A DNA stretch of 19,678 nt from Methanospirillum hungatei. Its GTDB lineage: Archaea; Halobacteriota; Methanomicrobia; Methanomicrobiales; Methanospirillaceae. Below the pieces are notes generated by a model. The model did not search any database. It saw only the letters and a list, made by a program, of their open reading frames with translations, and had not been told where the DNA came from. The DNA is taken from assembly GCF_020216685.1 (NCBI RefSeq), contig NZ_JAIWNS010000110.1, positions 1-19,678 on the forward strand. Reading direction: 5' to 3'. This document shows positions 6,734-13,388 of the stretch, one piece after another. Position 1 is the first letter of the stretch; the number at the start of each line of letters is the position of its first letter. The translations under genes were made by a program, and so were the position numbers.

Positions 6734-7704
6734 GATACCCCTGATATTCTCTCTGCTATCTGTCGCATGTTCTCAAGGTAATCCCCGGCAAGCGGACTGA
6801 TAAGAACCATGGTTCCGTTCAGCTCCCGTGCAAGAGTCTCAGCCTGCTTCGTGGACCCTTCAGGTTCTGCAAAAACAATGGTAATCCCCATGGATTTTGC
6901 CTGTGTGATAAGATCTGCGAGCTGCTTTGCTGATGGTTCACGGCCGTTCTCTTCAACCGCCATCTGGGTCAGATTATAATCCCTGCAGAAATAACCAAAG
7001 GCAGGATGAAATACGAGAATTGTCCTTGATTTTAACTCTTTGAATGATTCACGGATCTCCTGGTCAATATCTGCAAGGTTTTCGAGGTACCTGTCCCGGT
7101 TCGTATAGAACTCATCTCTCATCTCCGGTCGTGCATCGGCCATCGCTTCAGCAGTGGTATTGACAATACGGGCGGCATTCTGAAGTGACAGCCAGACATG
7201 GGGATCAATACTATCATGAGCCTCCTGATCCGCTTCTTCACTTTCATGCTCATGCGTATGTGCTGCACGGTGGACCTTGATCGAATGTGAGGCATTGATG
7301 ACCAGCATAGTAGGATAGGTCCGGGTTATTCTCTCCATCCACCGGTTCTCAAACTCGATTCCTGAACCCAGTGCAATGTAGAGATCAGCAGACTCAAGGC
7401 CGGCAATCTGTGACGGGGTCGGTTCAAAGGTATGCGGACTTGCACCGGGCGGGACCATCACCAGGACAGATACGTTATAATCACCTGCAACCGCTCTGAT
7501 GAACTCCTCCTGGGGAGGGATGGTGCAGGCAACCACCAGAGGATGGGAAGAAGAGACCTCCTCCTGATCGGTGCAGCCACATACACAAAGAAAAAGAACA
7601 AACCAGCAGAGAACCAGAAATACCTGACTAAAGCGCCCAAAATGATGAGAAATATGATAATTCTCCATCTTCACGAATTGAAGCTTTAAGCTAAAATTTA
7701 CCAT
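6730..7704 (-). CDS. znuA: Zinc-binding lipoprotein of the ABC importer (ZnuA-like)
   Basis: 324 residues. A membrane segment (about 25-43) ends in VCGC-TDQ, a lipobox-like site (C44), so the mature protein is probably lipid-anchored outside the membrane. The ZnuA/TroA ligand set is present: H91 in SPHTFEPTPS, H169 in DPHVWLS and H233 in FHPAFGYF, with an acidic residue in PLAGDY near the C terminus. A His-rich, acidic loop (residues 140-163, with HTHEHESEE) lies just before the second ligand, a typical feature of high-affinity zinc proteins. ATG 7704 is chosen because GGAG stands 8 bases upstream, inside the end of the regulator gene. An in-frame ATG at 7668 (residue 13) would also keep the lipoprotein signal. 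It lies 2 bases after the regulator stop. Confidence 0.92.
   Translation of the reverse strand: MVNFSLKLQFVKMENYHISHHFGRFSQVFLVLCWFVLFLCVCGCTDQEEVSSSHPLVVACTIPPQEEFIRAVAGDYNVSVLVMVPPGASPHTFEPTPSQIAGLESADLYIALGSGIEFENRWMERITRTYPTMLVINASHSIKVHRAAHTHEHESEEADQEAHDSIDPHVWLSLQNAARIVNTTAEAMADARPEMRDEFYTNRDRYLENLADIDQEIRESFKELKSRTILVFHPAFGYFCRDYNLTQMAVEENGREPSAKQLADLITQAKSMGITIVFAEPEGSTKQAETLARELNGTMVLISPLAGDYLENMRQIAERISGVS
7682..7700 (-). promoter_or_regulatory. Second copy of the AGCT-N3-AGCT box, at the znuA 5' end
   Basis: Plus-strand text AGCT (7682-7685) TTA AGCT (7689-7692) then AAAATTTA. It has the same layout as the element at 8153-8173 in the regulator promoter. It lies in the first codons of znuA if ATG 7704 is the start, or just upstream if ATG 7668 is used. 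A candidate operator for the adjacent DtxR-family regulator; sequence similarity only. Confidence 0.3.
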
Positions 7705-7706
7705 TT

Positions 7707-8123
7707 TCAGACTCCGCAGCAGATAGGATCATGATCAATCACACCACAGGCCGCCCGGCTCGGATGGCCGAGTGAGCGACAAATCTGGTCAATATGAACC
7801 CTTGGAACCAGATGTTCTATCTTTTCAGCCTGAGTACATGCATCCTTCTCTGACAGGCCTGCACGGGCAAACATAAGTGAGAGGATGCGGTGCCTGCGCT
7901 GAAAAAAACGAGTGAGATCCTCACCCGATTCAGTGAGGGAGACCTTCTTCTCGGAATCATACCAGATATACCCGGCTTCTCCAAGTTCATGAAGTGATCT
8001 CGTAACGGTGGGAGTCCGGATCCCAAATTTTAATGCTATTTCGCCGGGTTTTACTCCGGATTCATGGGCATGGATGAACTTTAAAAACCTGATCTTCTGA
8101 GGCGTATCGACCCTGCCTGTCAT
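7707..8123 (-). CDS. DtxR/MntR-family metal-dependent transcription regulator, variant metal site
   Basis: 138 residues. An N-terminal winged helix-turn-helix (about 8-70, with KPGEIALKFGIRTPTVTRSL) is followed by the DtxR dimerisation/metal domain (RRHRILSLMFARAGL, then QAEKIEHLV). H78, E100, E103 and H104 align with MntR H77, E99, E102 and H103. The two N-terminal MntR ligands D8 and E11 align with Q9 and R12, so that part of the manganese site is missing. The C-terminal tail instead carries C126, H131, C135 and C136. It is the first gene of the zinc uptake operon and likely represses it when metal is plentiful. Given the missing Asp/Glu and the Cys/His tail, zinc is a more likely effector than manganese; that is inference. 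Confidence 0.88.
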   Translation of the reverse strand: MTGRVDTPQKIRFLKFIHAHESGVKPGEIALKFGIRTPTVTRSLHELGEAGYIWYDSEKKVSLTESGEDLTRFFQRRHRILSLMFARAGLSEKDACTQAEKIEHLVPRVHIDQICRSLGHPSRAACGVIDHDPICCGV

Positions 8124-8152
8124 ATCTGAATATGGAACAGAAGAGGAGATAA

Positions 8153-8173
8153 AGCTACCAGCTAAAAATTTTC
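8153..8173 (-). promoter_or_regulatory. AGCT-N3-AGCT box in the promoter gap before the zinc operon
   Basis: In the 91-base gap upstream of the regulator gene the plus strand reads AGCT (8153-8156) ACC AGCT (8160-8163) AAAAATTTTC. The layout is shared with 7682-7700. Its A/T-rich flank, read on the minus strand, is also the best TATA-like stretch of this promoter, so a protein bound here could block transcription. No clear BRE/TATA could be fixed. Confidence 0.35.
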
Positions 8174-8214
8174 AAATATCGGAGAAGAACCAAAATCCCG
8201 ATTCAGAACATACG

Positions 8215-9147
8215 TCAGGAATCAGGATCGGCAGGAGTCTGCCATTGTTTTAATGTCCGCTGAACTGATTTTTTCCCAAAAAGGTTCTCCCTGTAGATCG
8301 GATCCGGGCGAATCCCGAGTTCTTCTGATACGGCATATACACATGCATGTTTCACCAGACAAGCCCTGCATTTCGGTCCAGGACCACACCAGGCTGAGCC
8401 GATCAGATAGAGTGGCCGATCCAGATTCCATGGATCATCAGGTGAGAGCATCCGGGCAAGCCGCCTGGCTTTCATGGGTGTGATCCCGCTGCCATCCCCG
8501 CATATCATCCGCCCCAGAACCCGTGAATCAACAATATCACCCACAATATCAAACGGTCCCTCGATATACCCAAGGTCCTTTAGTGTCCCGACAATAAGAC
8601 AGGCAATTGATCGGGGAATTCTGAGAAGTAAGAGCCGTTTGTATACCGACTCCGGATCCTGCTCATATCCGGTCCATATCTGCCGGCCGTCTCCGGCATA
8701 AAATCTGAGCATCAGGGTTGCGATCGTAAAAAGTCGTGTGTGAATCTTTGGTTCGGGATGGAGATTATAATCAAAAAAACGTTCGTCCCATCCCTCACGG
8801 GTATGATCAACAATCACCTGCCAGAGGGATTCAGGATTGTCCAAAACCTCCTCGGTGAAAAAAACCACATTGTCCCATACATCCGTCTTTCCTGATCGAT
8901 ATTCAAGAAAACAGGCACATAAAAATGCGTTTGCCTCTTTTCTGGTCATCTCTGATGAAAAACCATCGGTGAGCAGGAACGAATCAGAAGCACGAAACCG
9001 TGGATGCTCCCTGGTCAGTCTGAACAAGGATTCAGATACGATCTGAAGTACCTCTCCGGTAACCCGGCTTATTTCAGCAGGATCCTGACCGGATACTGAA
9101 CTCATGAGAGGAATTAACCGGGCCATGCGGGTGGTATGCGGTGTCAT
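8215..9147 (-). CDS. Endonuclease III/MutY-like iron-sulphur protein, degenerate HhH region
   Basis: 310 residues. The C-terminal third resembles endonuclease III: cysteines C254, C260, C263 and C269 (C-x5-C-x2-C-x5-C; EndoIII has C-x6-C-x2-C-x5-C) lie in LIGSAWCGPGPKCRACLV. They are preceded by IVDSRVLGRMI, in which D207 matches the catalytic Asp of VDTH, 47 residues before the first Cys (49 in E. coli EndoIII). The helix-hairpin-helix is eroded: LLRIPRSIA stands where LPGVGRKTA would be. The EndoIII Lys is Ser, as in MutY, and the Gly-x-Gly hairpin is lost. The N-terminal ~150 residues (helical, acidic) are unrecognised. Its ATG overlaps the mobB stop by ATGA. It may be a DNA glycosylase relative or an Fe-S protein with a new role; no activity is claimed. 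Confidence 0.7.
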   Translation of the reverse strand: MTPHTTRMARLIPLMSSVSGQDPAEISRVTGEVLQIVSESLFRLTREHPRFRASDSFLLTDGFSSEMTRKEANAFLCACFLEYRSGKTDVWDNVVFFTEEVLDNPESLWQVIVDHTREGWDERFFDYNLHPEPKIHTRLFTIATLMLRFYAGDGRQIWTGYEQDPESVYKRLLLLRIPRSIACLIVGTLKDLGYIEGPFDIVGDIVDSRVLGRMICGDGSGITPMKARRLARMLSPDDPWNLDRPLYLIGSAWCGPGPKCRACLVKHACVYAVSEELGIRPDPIYRENLFGKKSVQRTLKQWQTPADPDS

Positions 9148-9839
9148 GACTGTAAACAGGGACGGAGTAGGTTGAATGCCTCAGAAAAGACTTCCACATC
9201 ATCATGGTGGGCAGGCATCGCCATGACCAGGTACACCGGGTACCGATTATCATCCGCCCACTTCTGTACCCTGGCACGAATTCCAGATATCCGGTGATCA
9301 CCGGCATATTGCTCTTCTATGTGTGAACAAAGGCGTGTAGTATTTGGATAGTCAGAAGTATATCCGGCCCAGGAGAAGATCTGACAATCCATACATTCTT
9401 CCATCAGTTCTTTCATAAGACCGGCCAGTGTGTACCAGTCATCAAACTGGTCAAGAACTGCAAGAACCTCATGAGTTTCTGGATCTTTTACAAGGCTGGT
9501 ACCTTCAAGATCACCGATAACCACCTTCTGAAATGGCCTTTTTTTAAACCCTTCGATAATCGCATACCTGATACCTGAATCTGAAAGAAGGTTTAACGCA
9601 TCATCCAGACTGGTACTGTGAAAAGTGGCTGAGGTCTTCTCTTCGTCAACACCAATCGCCGGGTTGGCTCCTGCTTCAAAGTGAAGTGTCGTATCCTTCC
9701 CCAGTGGAAGAACACAATAATGACTGCCAATATGTTTAATGGTCGCTGTTCTGCCATGATGGACAAGATGAGAACAAAGGTCCAGGATGAATGTCGTTTT
9801 CCCTGACCCTGACCATCCTGCAATATGAATCACCTTCAT
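9144..9839 (-). CDS. mobB: Molybdopterin-guanine dinucleotide biosynthesis protein MobB, with C-terminal extension
   Basis: 231 residues. P-loop GWSGSGKTT (residues 8-16), then TIKHIGSH, DTTLHFEAGA and IIEGFKKRPFQKVVI are the standard MobB motifs. MobB is a GTP-binding protein that helps MobA attach GMP to molybdopterin, making the cofactor of Mo/W enzymes such as formate dehydrogenase and formylmethanofuran dehydrogenase. E. coli MobB has about 175 residues; this one has an extra segment from about residue 160 that includes RYPVYLVMAMPAHHDDVEVF. That tail looks faintly like the end of MoaE, but I cannot establish it. A purine-rich GGAGGGGG lies upstream of the ATG. It is first in a two-gene unit with the Fe-S protein at 8215-9147, and divergent from the sensor gene. 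Confidence 0.88.
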   Translation of the reverse strand: MKVIHIAGWSGSGKTTFILDLCSHLVHHGRTATIKHIGSHYCVLPLGKDTTLHFEAGANPAIGVDEEKTSATFHSTSLDDALNLLSDSGIRYAIIEGFKKRPFQKVVIGDLEGTSLVKDPETHEVLAVLDQFDDWYTLAGLMKELMEECMDCQIFSWAGYTSDYPNTTRLCSHIEEQYAGDHRISGIRARVQKWADDNRYPVYLVMAMPAHHDDVEVFSEAFNLLRPCLQS

Positions 9840-9868
9840 ACAAGAGACACCCCCTCCAGATCAAGAAC

Positions 9869-9883
9869 CTGATCTCAGATCAG
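9869..9883. promoter_or_regulatory. 15-bp palindrome in the divergent mobB/sensor promoter region
   Basis: CTGATCTCAGATCAG has 7-bp perfect arms around a single central base. It sits 30 bases upstream of the mobB start and just downstream of a minus-strand TATA-like TTACTTAAAAAC (about 9890-9904), so it would overlap the mobB transcription start. That is a typical place for a repressor site. The binding protein is unknown. Confidence 0.45.
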
Positions 9884-9904
9884 ACGAGGAAGTTTTTAAG
9901 TAAT

Positions 9905-9913
9905 ACTATATCC
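9905..9913 (+). promoter_or_regulatory. TATA-like box of the sensor gene
   Basis: ACTATATCC would place transcription start near 9935, downstream of the GTG at 9931 and shortly before the Shine-Dalgarno at 9940. This agrees with initiation at TTG 9955. Confidence 0.35.
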
Positions 9914-9939
9914 AATTCCCCTCTTACGGGGTGTATATG

Positions 9940-9950
9940 GGGGGTGATCC
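9940..9950 (+). promoter_or_regulatory. Near-perfect Shine-Dalgarno deciding the sensor start
   Basis: GGGGGTGATCC differs by one base from GGAGGTGATCC, the exact complement of the archaeal 16S rRNA 3' end. It lies 4 bases before TTG 9955 (10 from the G-core) and downstream of the alternative in-frame GTG 9931 and ATG 9937, so TTG 9955 is the preferred start. Confidence 0.5.
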
Positions 9951-9954
9951 GCCA

Positions 9955-11823
9955 TTGATTTTTTCATCATTTTCACGTAAATTAGCGGCAGTCATCCTTT
10001 TTGTGCTCCTGTTTTCCCTTATTACCCTGGTCATCGTCTGGTACACGGGGTCGCTGACTGCCCTGGATGAGGAGTTTAAAAACCGGCAGAACCTCACCGA
10101 TCAGATTCTGAAACAGTCAGTTATCTGGATTGACCGGGGGATTTCCCTCTATGAACTGCAATATATTCCCTCATTGGAGAAAGCAATGGATATATACCAT
10201 ACCGCTTATGAAAACTCGGGGGGAGACATCGCAAAGATGAATCTCAGCGCATTAAAAGAGCAGGTGGATGCACAACTGGAGGGGACCTATGACTTTTACC
10301 TGGTTCATGCAGACGGGCAGGTAGTGAAAAGCACCTTTGCTGAAGATATCGGCCTTGACTTTAAAATATGGCCGAAGTTTTATTCGGTCGTCTCTGCGAT
10401 CCGGGAGAATGGCACCTTTGTTCCGGACCGGATGGTGCGGGGATATGCGAAAAATGCACCCATCCGGAAGTTTGCATATATGGGAACCAGTGACGGGAGA
10501 TATCTGCTTGAAATAAGCAGGTCATTTGACCGGCTACTTCCCTACGCATCCGGTGCATCATACAAAGAGCTCATCAATAACCTTCCTGGTCTGAATCAGG
10601 ATATCCGGTCTATAGAACTATACAATTCACGATATGAACTGGTCTCAAAATACCCTGCCCTTGCGACAAATGAACAGCCAAATGCGGAGACGTTGTCAAA
10701 AATCATCAGAACATTTGCAGATCATGCAAATTATGAGGAGACTGACCCGGTAACCGGGCATATTATCCGGTACACCCATCTTCCTATCAGTGATTCAGAA
10801 TCACCATCAGCATCCGAGATGTATCTTGCAGCACGGACGGTATATTCAACTGATGACCGGGATCATAAAAAGGTTATTCTTACTTTGATTTTTGGTGGCT
10901 TCCTGCTCTTCACAGCCATTATTGCAGCCGGGGGAGCCTTTGCCGCGTCACGATACCTTTCAAGGCCGATCGACCGGATTGTTGAAGATATTCAGTATAT
11001 CGCAGACGGAGACCTGGACCACCGGATCCGCCCGACCGGATCATCAGAGTTTAATACGATTGAAAAAGCCATAAACAGCCTTGTCACCAGTCTGAAAGAG
11101 ACTATTAACAGTCTGAAAATACGGGAAGAAGAGCTGCTTGAGGAACTGGGGAAGAGATGGAAAGCAGAGGAGAATTATCGGAGACTTTTTGAATCTGCAC
11201 ACGAAGCAATCTTCATCCTGAAAGATACCAGAATTGAGAGTTGCAATAATGCGGCAACTCATCTCATCGGGATGAACATGAAGGAGATTATCGGCAAGGA
11301 ACTCCATGATTTTTCACCACCGACACAACCGGACGGGAGAGATTCCAAAGAGGCGTCCCGTGAGATTATCCGCCGGGTTACCCAGGGTGATTTATCCATT
11401 ATTGAATGGGACTTCATGAAGAAAGATGGGAAGATCCTGAATACTGAAGCTCAATGCAGCGCTGTCCTTTCCGGTGATGAAATCCTTGTTATGATAATAT
11501 TCCGTGATGTAACCGAGCTTTTGGAGATGAGAAAGCGGGAGATTACCGCAATATCCCAGATTGAAGAGAACCTTGTCAGACTTGCTGCGATAAATGATCA
11601 GATCAGAAATCCCCTGGCATCCATTACCATCCTCAATGAGTTGCAGGGCGGAGATTATGAAGAGAAGATCCATGAGCAGATTATGACTATCGATGCTTTA
11701 ATAAATGAAGTCGATAAAAATTTTGTGAAAACCGATAAAGTCCGTCTTTTCCTGACAAAACACTATGGCATACACTCCACCAGTCCTGATGAGGACAAAG
11801 GAAAGAGCCCGCCCCGTCGATAA
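9955..11823 (+). CDS. Membrane sensor: Cache-like domain, HAMP, PAS and DHp-like output lacking the histidine
   Basis: 622 residues from TTG 9955 (630 from GTG 9931). TM1 is at about residues 9-32. An extracytoplasmic domain of about 270 residues follows, with Cache-like text (YDFYLVHADGQVVKST, FAYMGTSDGRYLLEI). TM2 (about 306-328) leads into a HAMP domain (SRPIDRIVEDIQYIADGDLD), a PAS domain (about 406-525) and a final helical module. In that module INDQIRNPLASI stands where a histidine kinase has SHELRTPL; Asp aligns with the phospho-accepting His. No ATPase (HATPase_c) domain follows: the protein ends about 70 residues later. It therefore senses an external signal but cannot be an ordinary kinase; it may signal by partner binding. 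It is divergent from mobB, and its 3' end overlaps the next gene. Confidence 0.85.
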   Translation: MIFSSFSRKLAAVILFVLLFSLITLVIVWYTGSLTALDEEFKNRQNLTDQILKQSVIWIDRGISLYELQYIPSLEKAMDIYHTAYENSGGDIAKMNLSALKEQVDAQLEGTYDFYLVHADGQVVKSTFAEDIGLDFKIWPKFYSVVSAIRENGTFVPDRMVRGYAKNAPIRKFAYMGTSDGRYLLEISRSFDRLLPYASGASYKELINNLPGLNQDIRSIELYNSRYELVSKYPALATNEQPNAETLSKIIRTFADHANYEETDPVTGHIIRYTHLPISDSESPSASEMYLAARTVYSTDDRDHKKVILTLIFGGFLLFTAIIAAGGAFAASRYLSRPIDRIVEDIQYIADGDLDHRIRPTGSSEFNTIEKAINSLVTSLKETINSLKIREEELLEELGKRWKAEENYRRLFESAHEAIFILKDTRIESCNNAATHLIGMNMKEIIGKELHDFSPPTQPDGRDSKEASREIIRRVTQGDLSIIEWDFMKKDGKILNTEAQCSAVLSGDEILVMIIFRDVTELLEMRKREITAISQIEENLVRLAAINDQIRNPLASITILNELQGGDYEEKIHEQIMTIDALINEVDKNFVKTDKVRLFLTKHYGIHSTSPDEDKGKSPPRR

Positions 11824-12763
11824 TATCTCCAGTGCTTTTTCATGCATCCTCATCATCCTGCTTTGCATGCTCTCTGCAGGATCTCCGGTATACGGAGAAC
11901 ATACCCCGAGTTTCGCTGCTTTTGGAGAGATATCATTCTCTGAAGGGGTTACCGAGGAGAGTGTCCCAATCAGGCCGGTCACTGAATATGAACCAGGGAC
12001 GGTGAAAATCAGTGCGGTATTTCCCTTTATGAACATGGAAGACGGGATGTCGGTCGAGGTTGAATGGCTTTATAATGACGAGTGGTTCTACTCAACCGAA
12101 GAGGAATGGGACGAAGGGGAAGAGGGGATAACCCACCGGTCAATCTCATGGGAAGATGACCGGGAACTCGAACCCGGAGTCTACACACTCCGCCTATTCA
12201 TCAACGGTCAGCTTGCCCGGTCGGCGGATGTAGAGGTCCTGGCACCAGGAGAAGAGGTACCAGAGGAACCAGTACGAAACCCTGAAGACCTCATCGATTC
12301 TGACCTGATGAAGGCATGGGAGATACTGGCCTATGCAGATAATGATCTTTTACAGGACCTTGCAAGCCTGGTACCCGATTATGGGATAGAACTTCGGCTG
12401 ACCGACGAGATCGATTCAAGCGGACAGTATGTATATACGAGTGGTAAGAAAGAACCGGGGATAGTCTATATCTCCTGGGACTCCTGGAAGAAGACCAGCT
12501 GGGAAGAGGTCAGTGCAACCATCGCACATGAACTGACCCATGCAGTCCAGCACCTGACCAGCGATGAGGGGACATTTGGTTGCACAGTTGAACGCGAATA
12601 TGAAGCGTACATGGCAAAATTTTACGTTCTTATGGAGACTGGAAGAACCGACATCCTTAGGAAAAACTGGTCGGCAGTATACAATCCCCGGACCGGAAAG
12701 ATCTGGAAGAATGAATTGTGGAAAGCGCTGAAGGAGGCATATTCATCCTGTCCTGAATACTAA
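11789..12763 (+). CDS. Secreted gluzincin-like zinc metallopeptidase candidate
   Basis: 324 residues from ATG 11789 (332 from ATG 11765). The N terminus is a signal peptide: basic start MRTKERAR, hydrophobic core FSCILIILLCMLSAGSPVYG. Next comes an acidic domain of about 110 residues that looks like an Ig-like beta fold (VEVEWLYNDEWFYST, LEPGVYTLRLFINGQLA). The C-terminal domain has ATIAHELTHAVQHL, an HExxH zinc motif (residues 247-251), followed by VEREYEAYMAKFYVL, whose Glu 19-21 residues after the second His is the expected third ligand. Substrate and family are not identified. The gene overlaps the sensor's end by 35 bases (59 if ATG 11765 is used), so the two are co-transcribed. No Shine-Dalgarno decides the start. 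Confidence 0.7.
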   Translation: MRTKERARPVDNISSAFSCILIILLCMLSAGSPVYGEHTPSFAAFGEISFSEGVTEESVPIRPVTEYEPGTVKISAVFPFMNMEDGMSVEVEWLYNDEWFYSTEEEWDEGEEGITHRSISWEDDRELEPGVYTLRLFINGQLARSADVEVLAPGEEVPEEPVRNPEDLIDSDLMKAWEILAYADNDLLQDLASLVPDYGIELRLTDEIDSSGQYVYTSGKKEPGIVYISWDSWKKTSWEEVSATIAHELTHAVQHLTSDEGTFGCTVEREYEAYMAKFYVLMETGRTDILRKNWSAVYNPRTGKIWKNELWKALKEAYSSCPEY

Positions 12764-12766
12764 TTA

Positions 12767-12784
12767 TTCACTCATATGAGTGAA
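12767..12784. promoter_or_regulatory. Perfect 18-bp palindrome between the peptidase gene and the eha operon
   Basis: TTCACTCATATGAGTGAA is an exact palindrome with no spacer, starting 3 bases after the peptidase stop and 118 bases before ehaB. With no loop it would make a poor terminator. It is a reasonable homodimer operator for the eha promoter, but it lies further upstream than a TATA-adjacent repressor site would. Confidence 0.5.
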
Positions 12785-12860
12785 CCCTTGGAACTCCTTT
12801 GAATATGGTGCAAAAGCGGTTCTTTCTTCTTTCAGTCTGGTGGATACGCATGGATCACAA

Positions 12861-12870
12861 CCTTTAATCT
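12861..12870 (+). promoter_or_regulatory. Possible TATA element of the eha operon
   Basis: CCTTTAATCT at 12861-12870 is the best A/T-rich element at a suitable distance: transcription would begin near 12890, about 12 bases before the ehaB ATG. TTTGAATATG at about 12798-12807 is an alternative. Both are weak matches. Confidence 0.25.
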
Positions 12871-12902
12871 GTTCCCGCACGAAGCGTACGTTACTAACCG
12901 GC

Positions 12903-13388
12903 ATGATTAGCTCGTTCCTTCAGATTGCCTTCGCAGCCATCAGCTGCTGGGTTCTCTTTATCACGATTGATATGATCTGGGCACTGCCTCGTGAAGGAGG
13001 TGTTGTCGGAGCAAAAGCGATTGCAACAGCCATTGAGAAGACCGGAGGAGATATCAGGGGAGGGACCATGATGGGCAATATTGTGTCATCCCCTGATGCA
13101 TCGGCCGGGACACTGCTTGCTGCCTGCGGAGTATACTGTTTTGGAATACCAGGCGGTCTTCTTGCAACGGTGCTCGTGTATATCGGAAACCGTATCTGCT
13201 ATGATCCGGGGTATGCCGGAACGACGGGATGCTTTCTTGCAACCTTCATGGTATACCTCGGAACTCAGATCGGGATTCCGGCTGAGTTCTTCATTATCGG
13301 GATGGTGATTGCCATCCTGACCATTCAGGGGATCTCGCACCGGCACTCAAGCAGGCTTCTTGGCGCAATATGGAGGGTTCGGAGATGA
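12903..13388 (+). CDS. ehaB: Eha hydrogenase membrane subunit EhaB
   Basis: 161 residues with about four membrane segments. Features are a glycine-rich cytoplasmic stretch (LPREGGVVGAKAIATAIEKTGG) and repeated Gly-rich membrane helices (AACGVYCFGIPGGLLATVLVYIGN). Position and sequence fit EhaB, the first conserved small membrane subunit of the Eha energy-converting hydrogenase. The frame runs upstream to a GTG at 12780, but the extra residues are polar and unlike a membrane subunit, so ATG 12903 is chosen. No ehaA-like gene is found before it. It overlaps ehaC by ATGA. The subunit assignment rests on gene order as well as sequence. Confidence 0.75.
   Translation: MISSFLQIAFAAISCWVLFITIDMIWALPREGGVVGAKAIATAIEKTGGDIRGGTMMGNIVSSPDASAGTLLAACGVYCFGIPGGLLATVLVYIGNRICYDPGYAGTTGCFLATFMVYLGTQIGIPAEFFIIGMVIAILTIQGISHRHSSRLLGAIWRVRR

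Noticed and set aside
7817..8026. Minus-strand frame overlapping the DtxR-family gene
   Set aside because: The regulator in the other frame has a clear helix-turn-helix and metal motifs.
12776..12866. Tiny plus-strand frames (8 and about 20 codons) as a missing ehaA
   Set aside because: Far too short and without the membrane helices expected of EhaA.
12780..12902. GTG-started N-terminal extension of ehaB
   Set aside because: The added 41 residues are polar, unlike EhaB, lack a Shine-Dalgarno, and begin inside the palindrome.
13370..13384. Upstream ATG for ehaC
   Set aside because: The GGAGG at 13372-13376 lies inside this extension and is positioned for ATG 13385.
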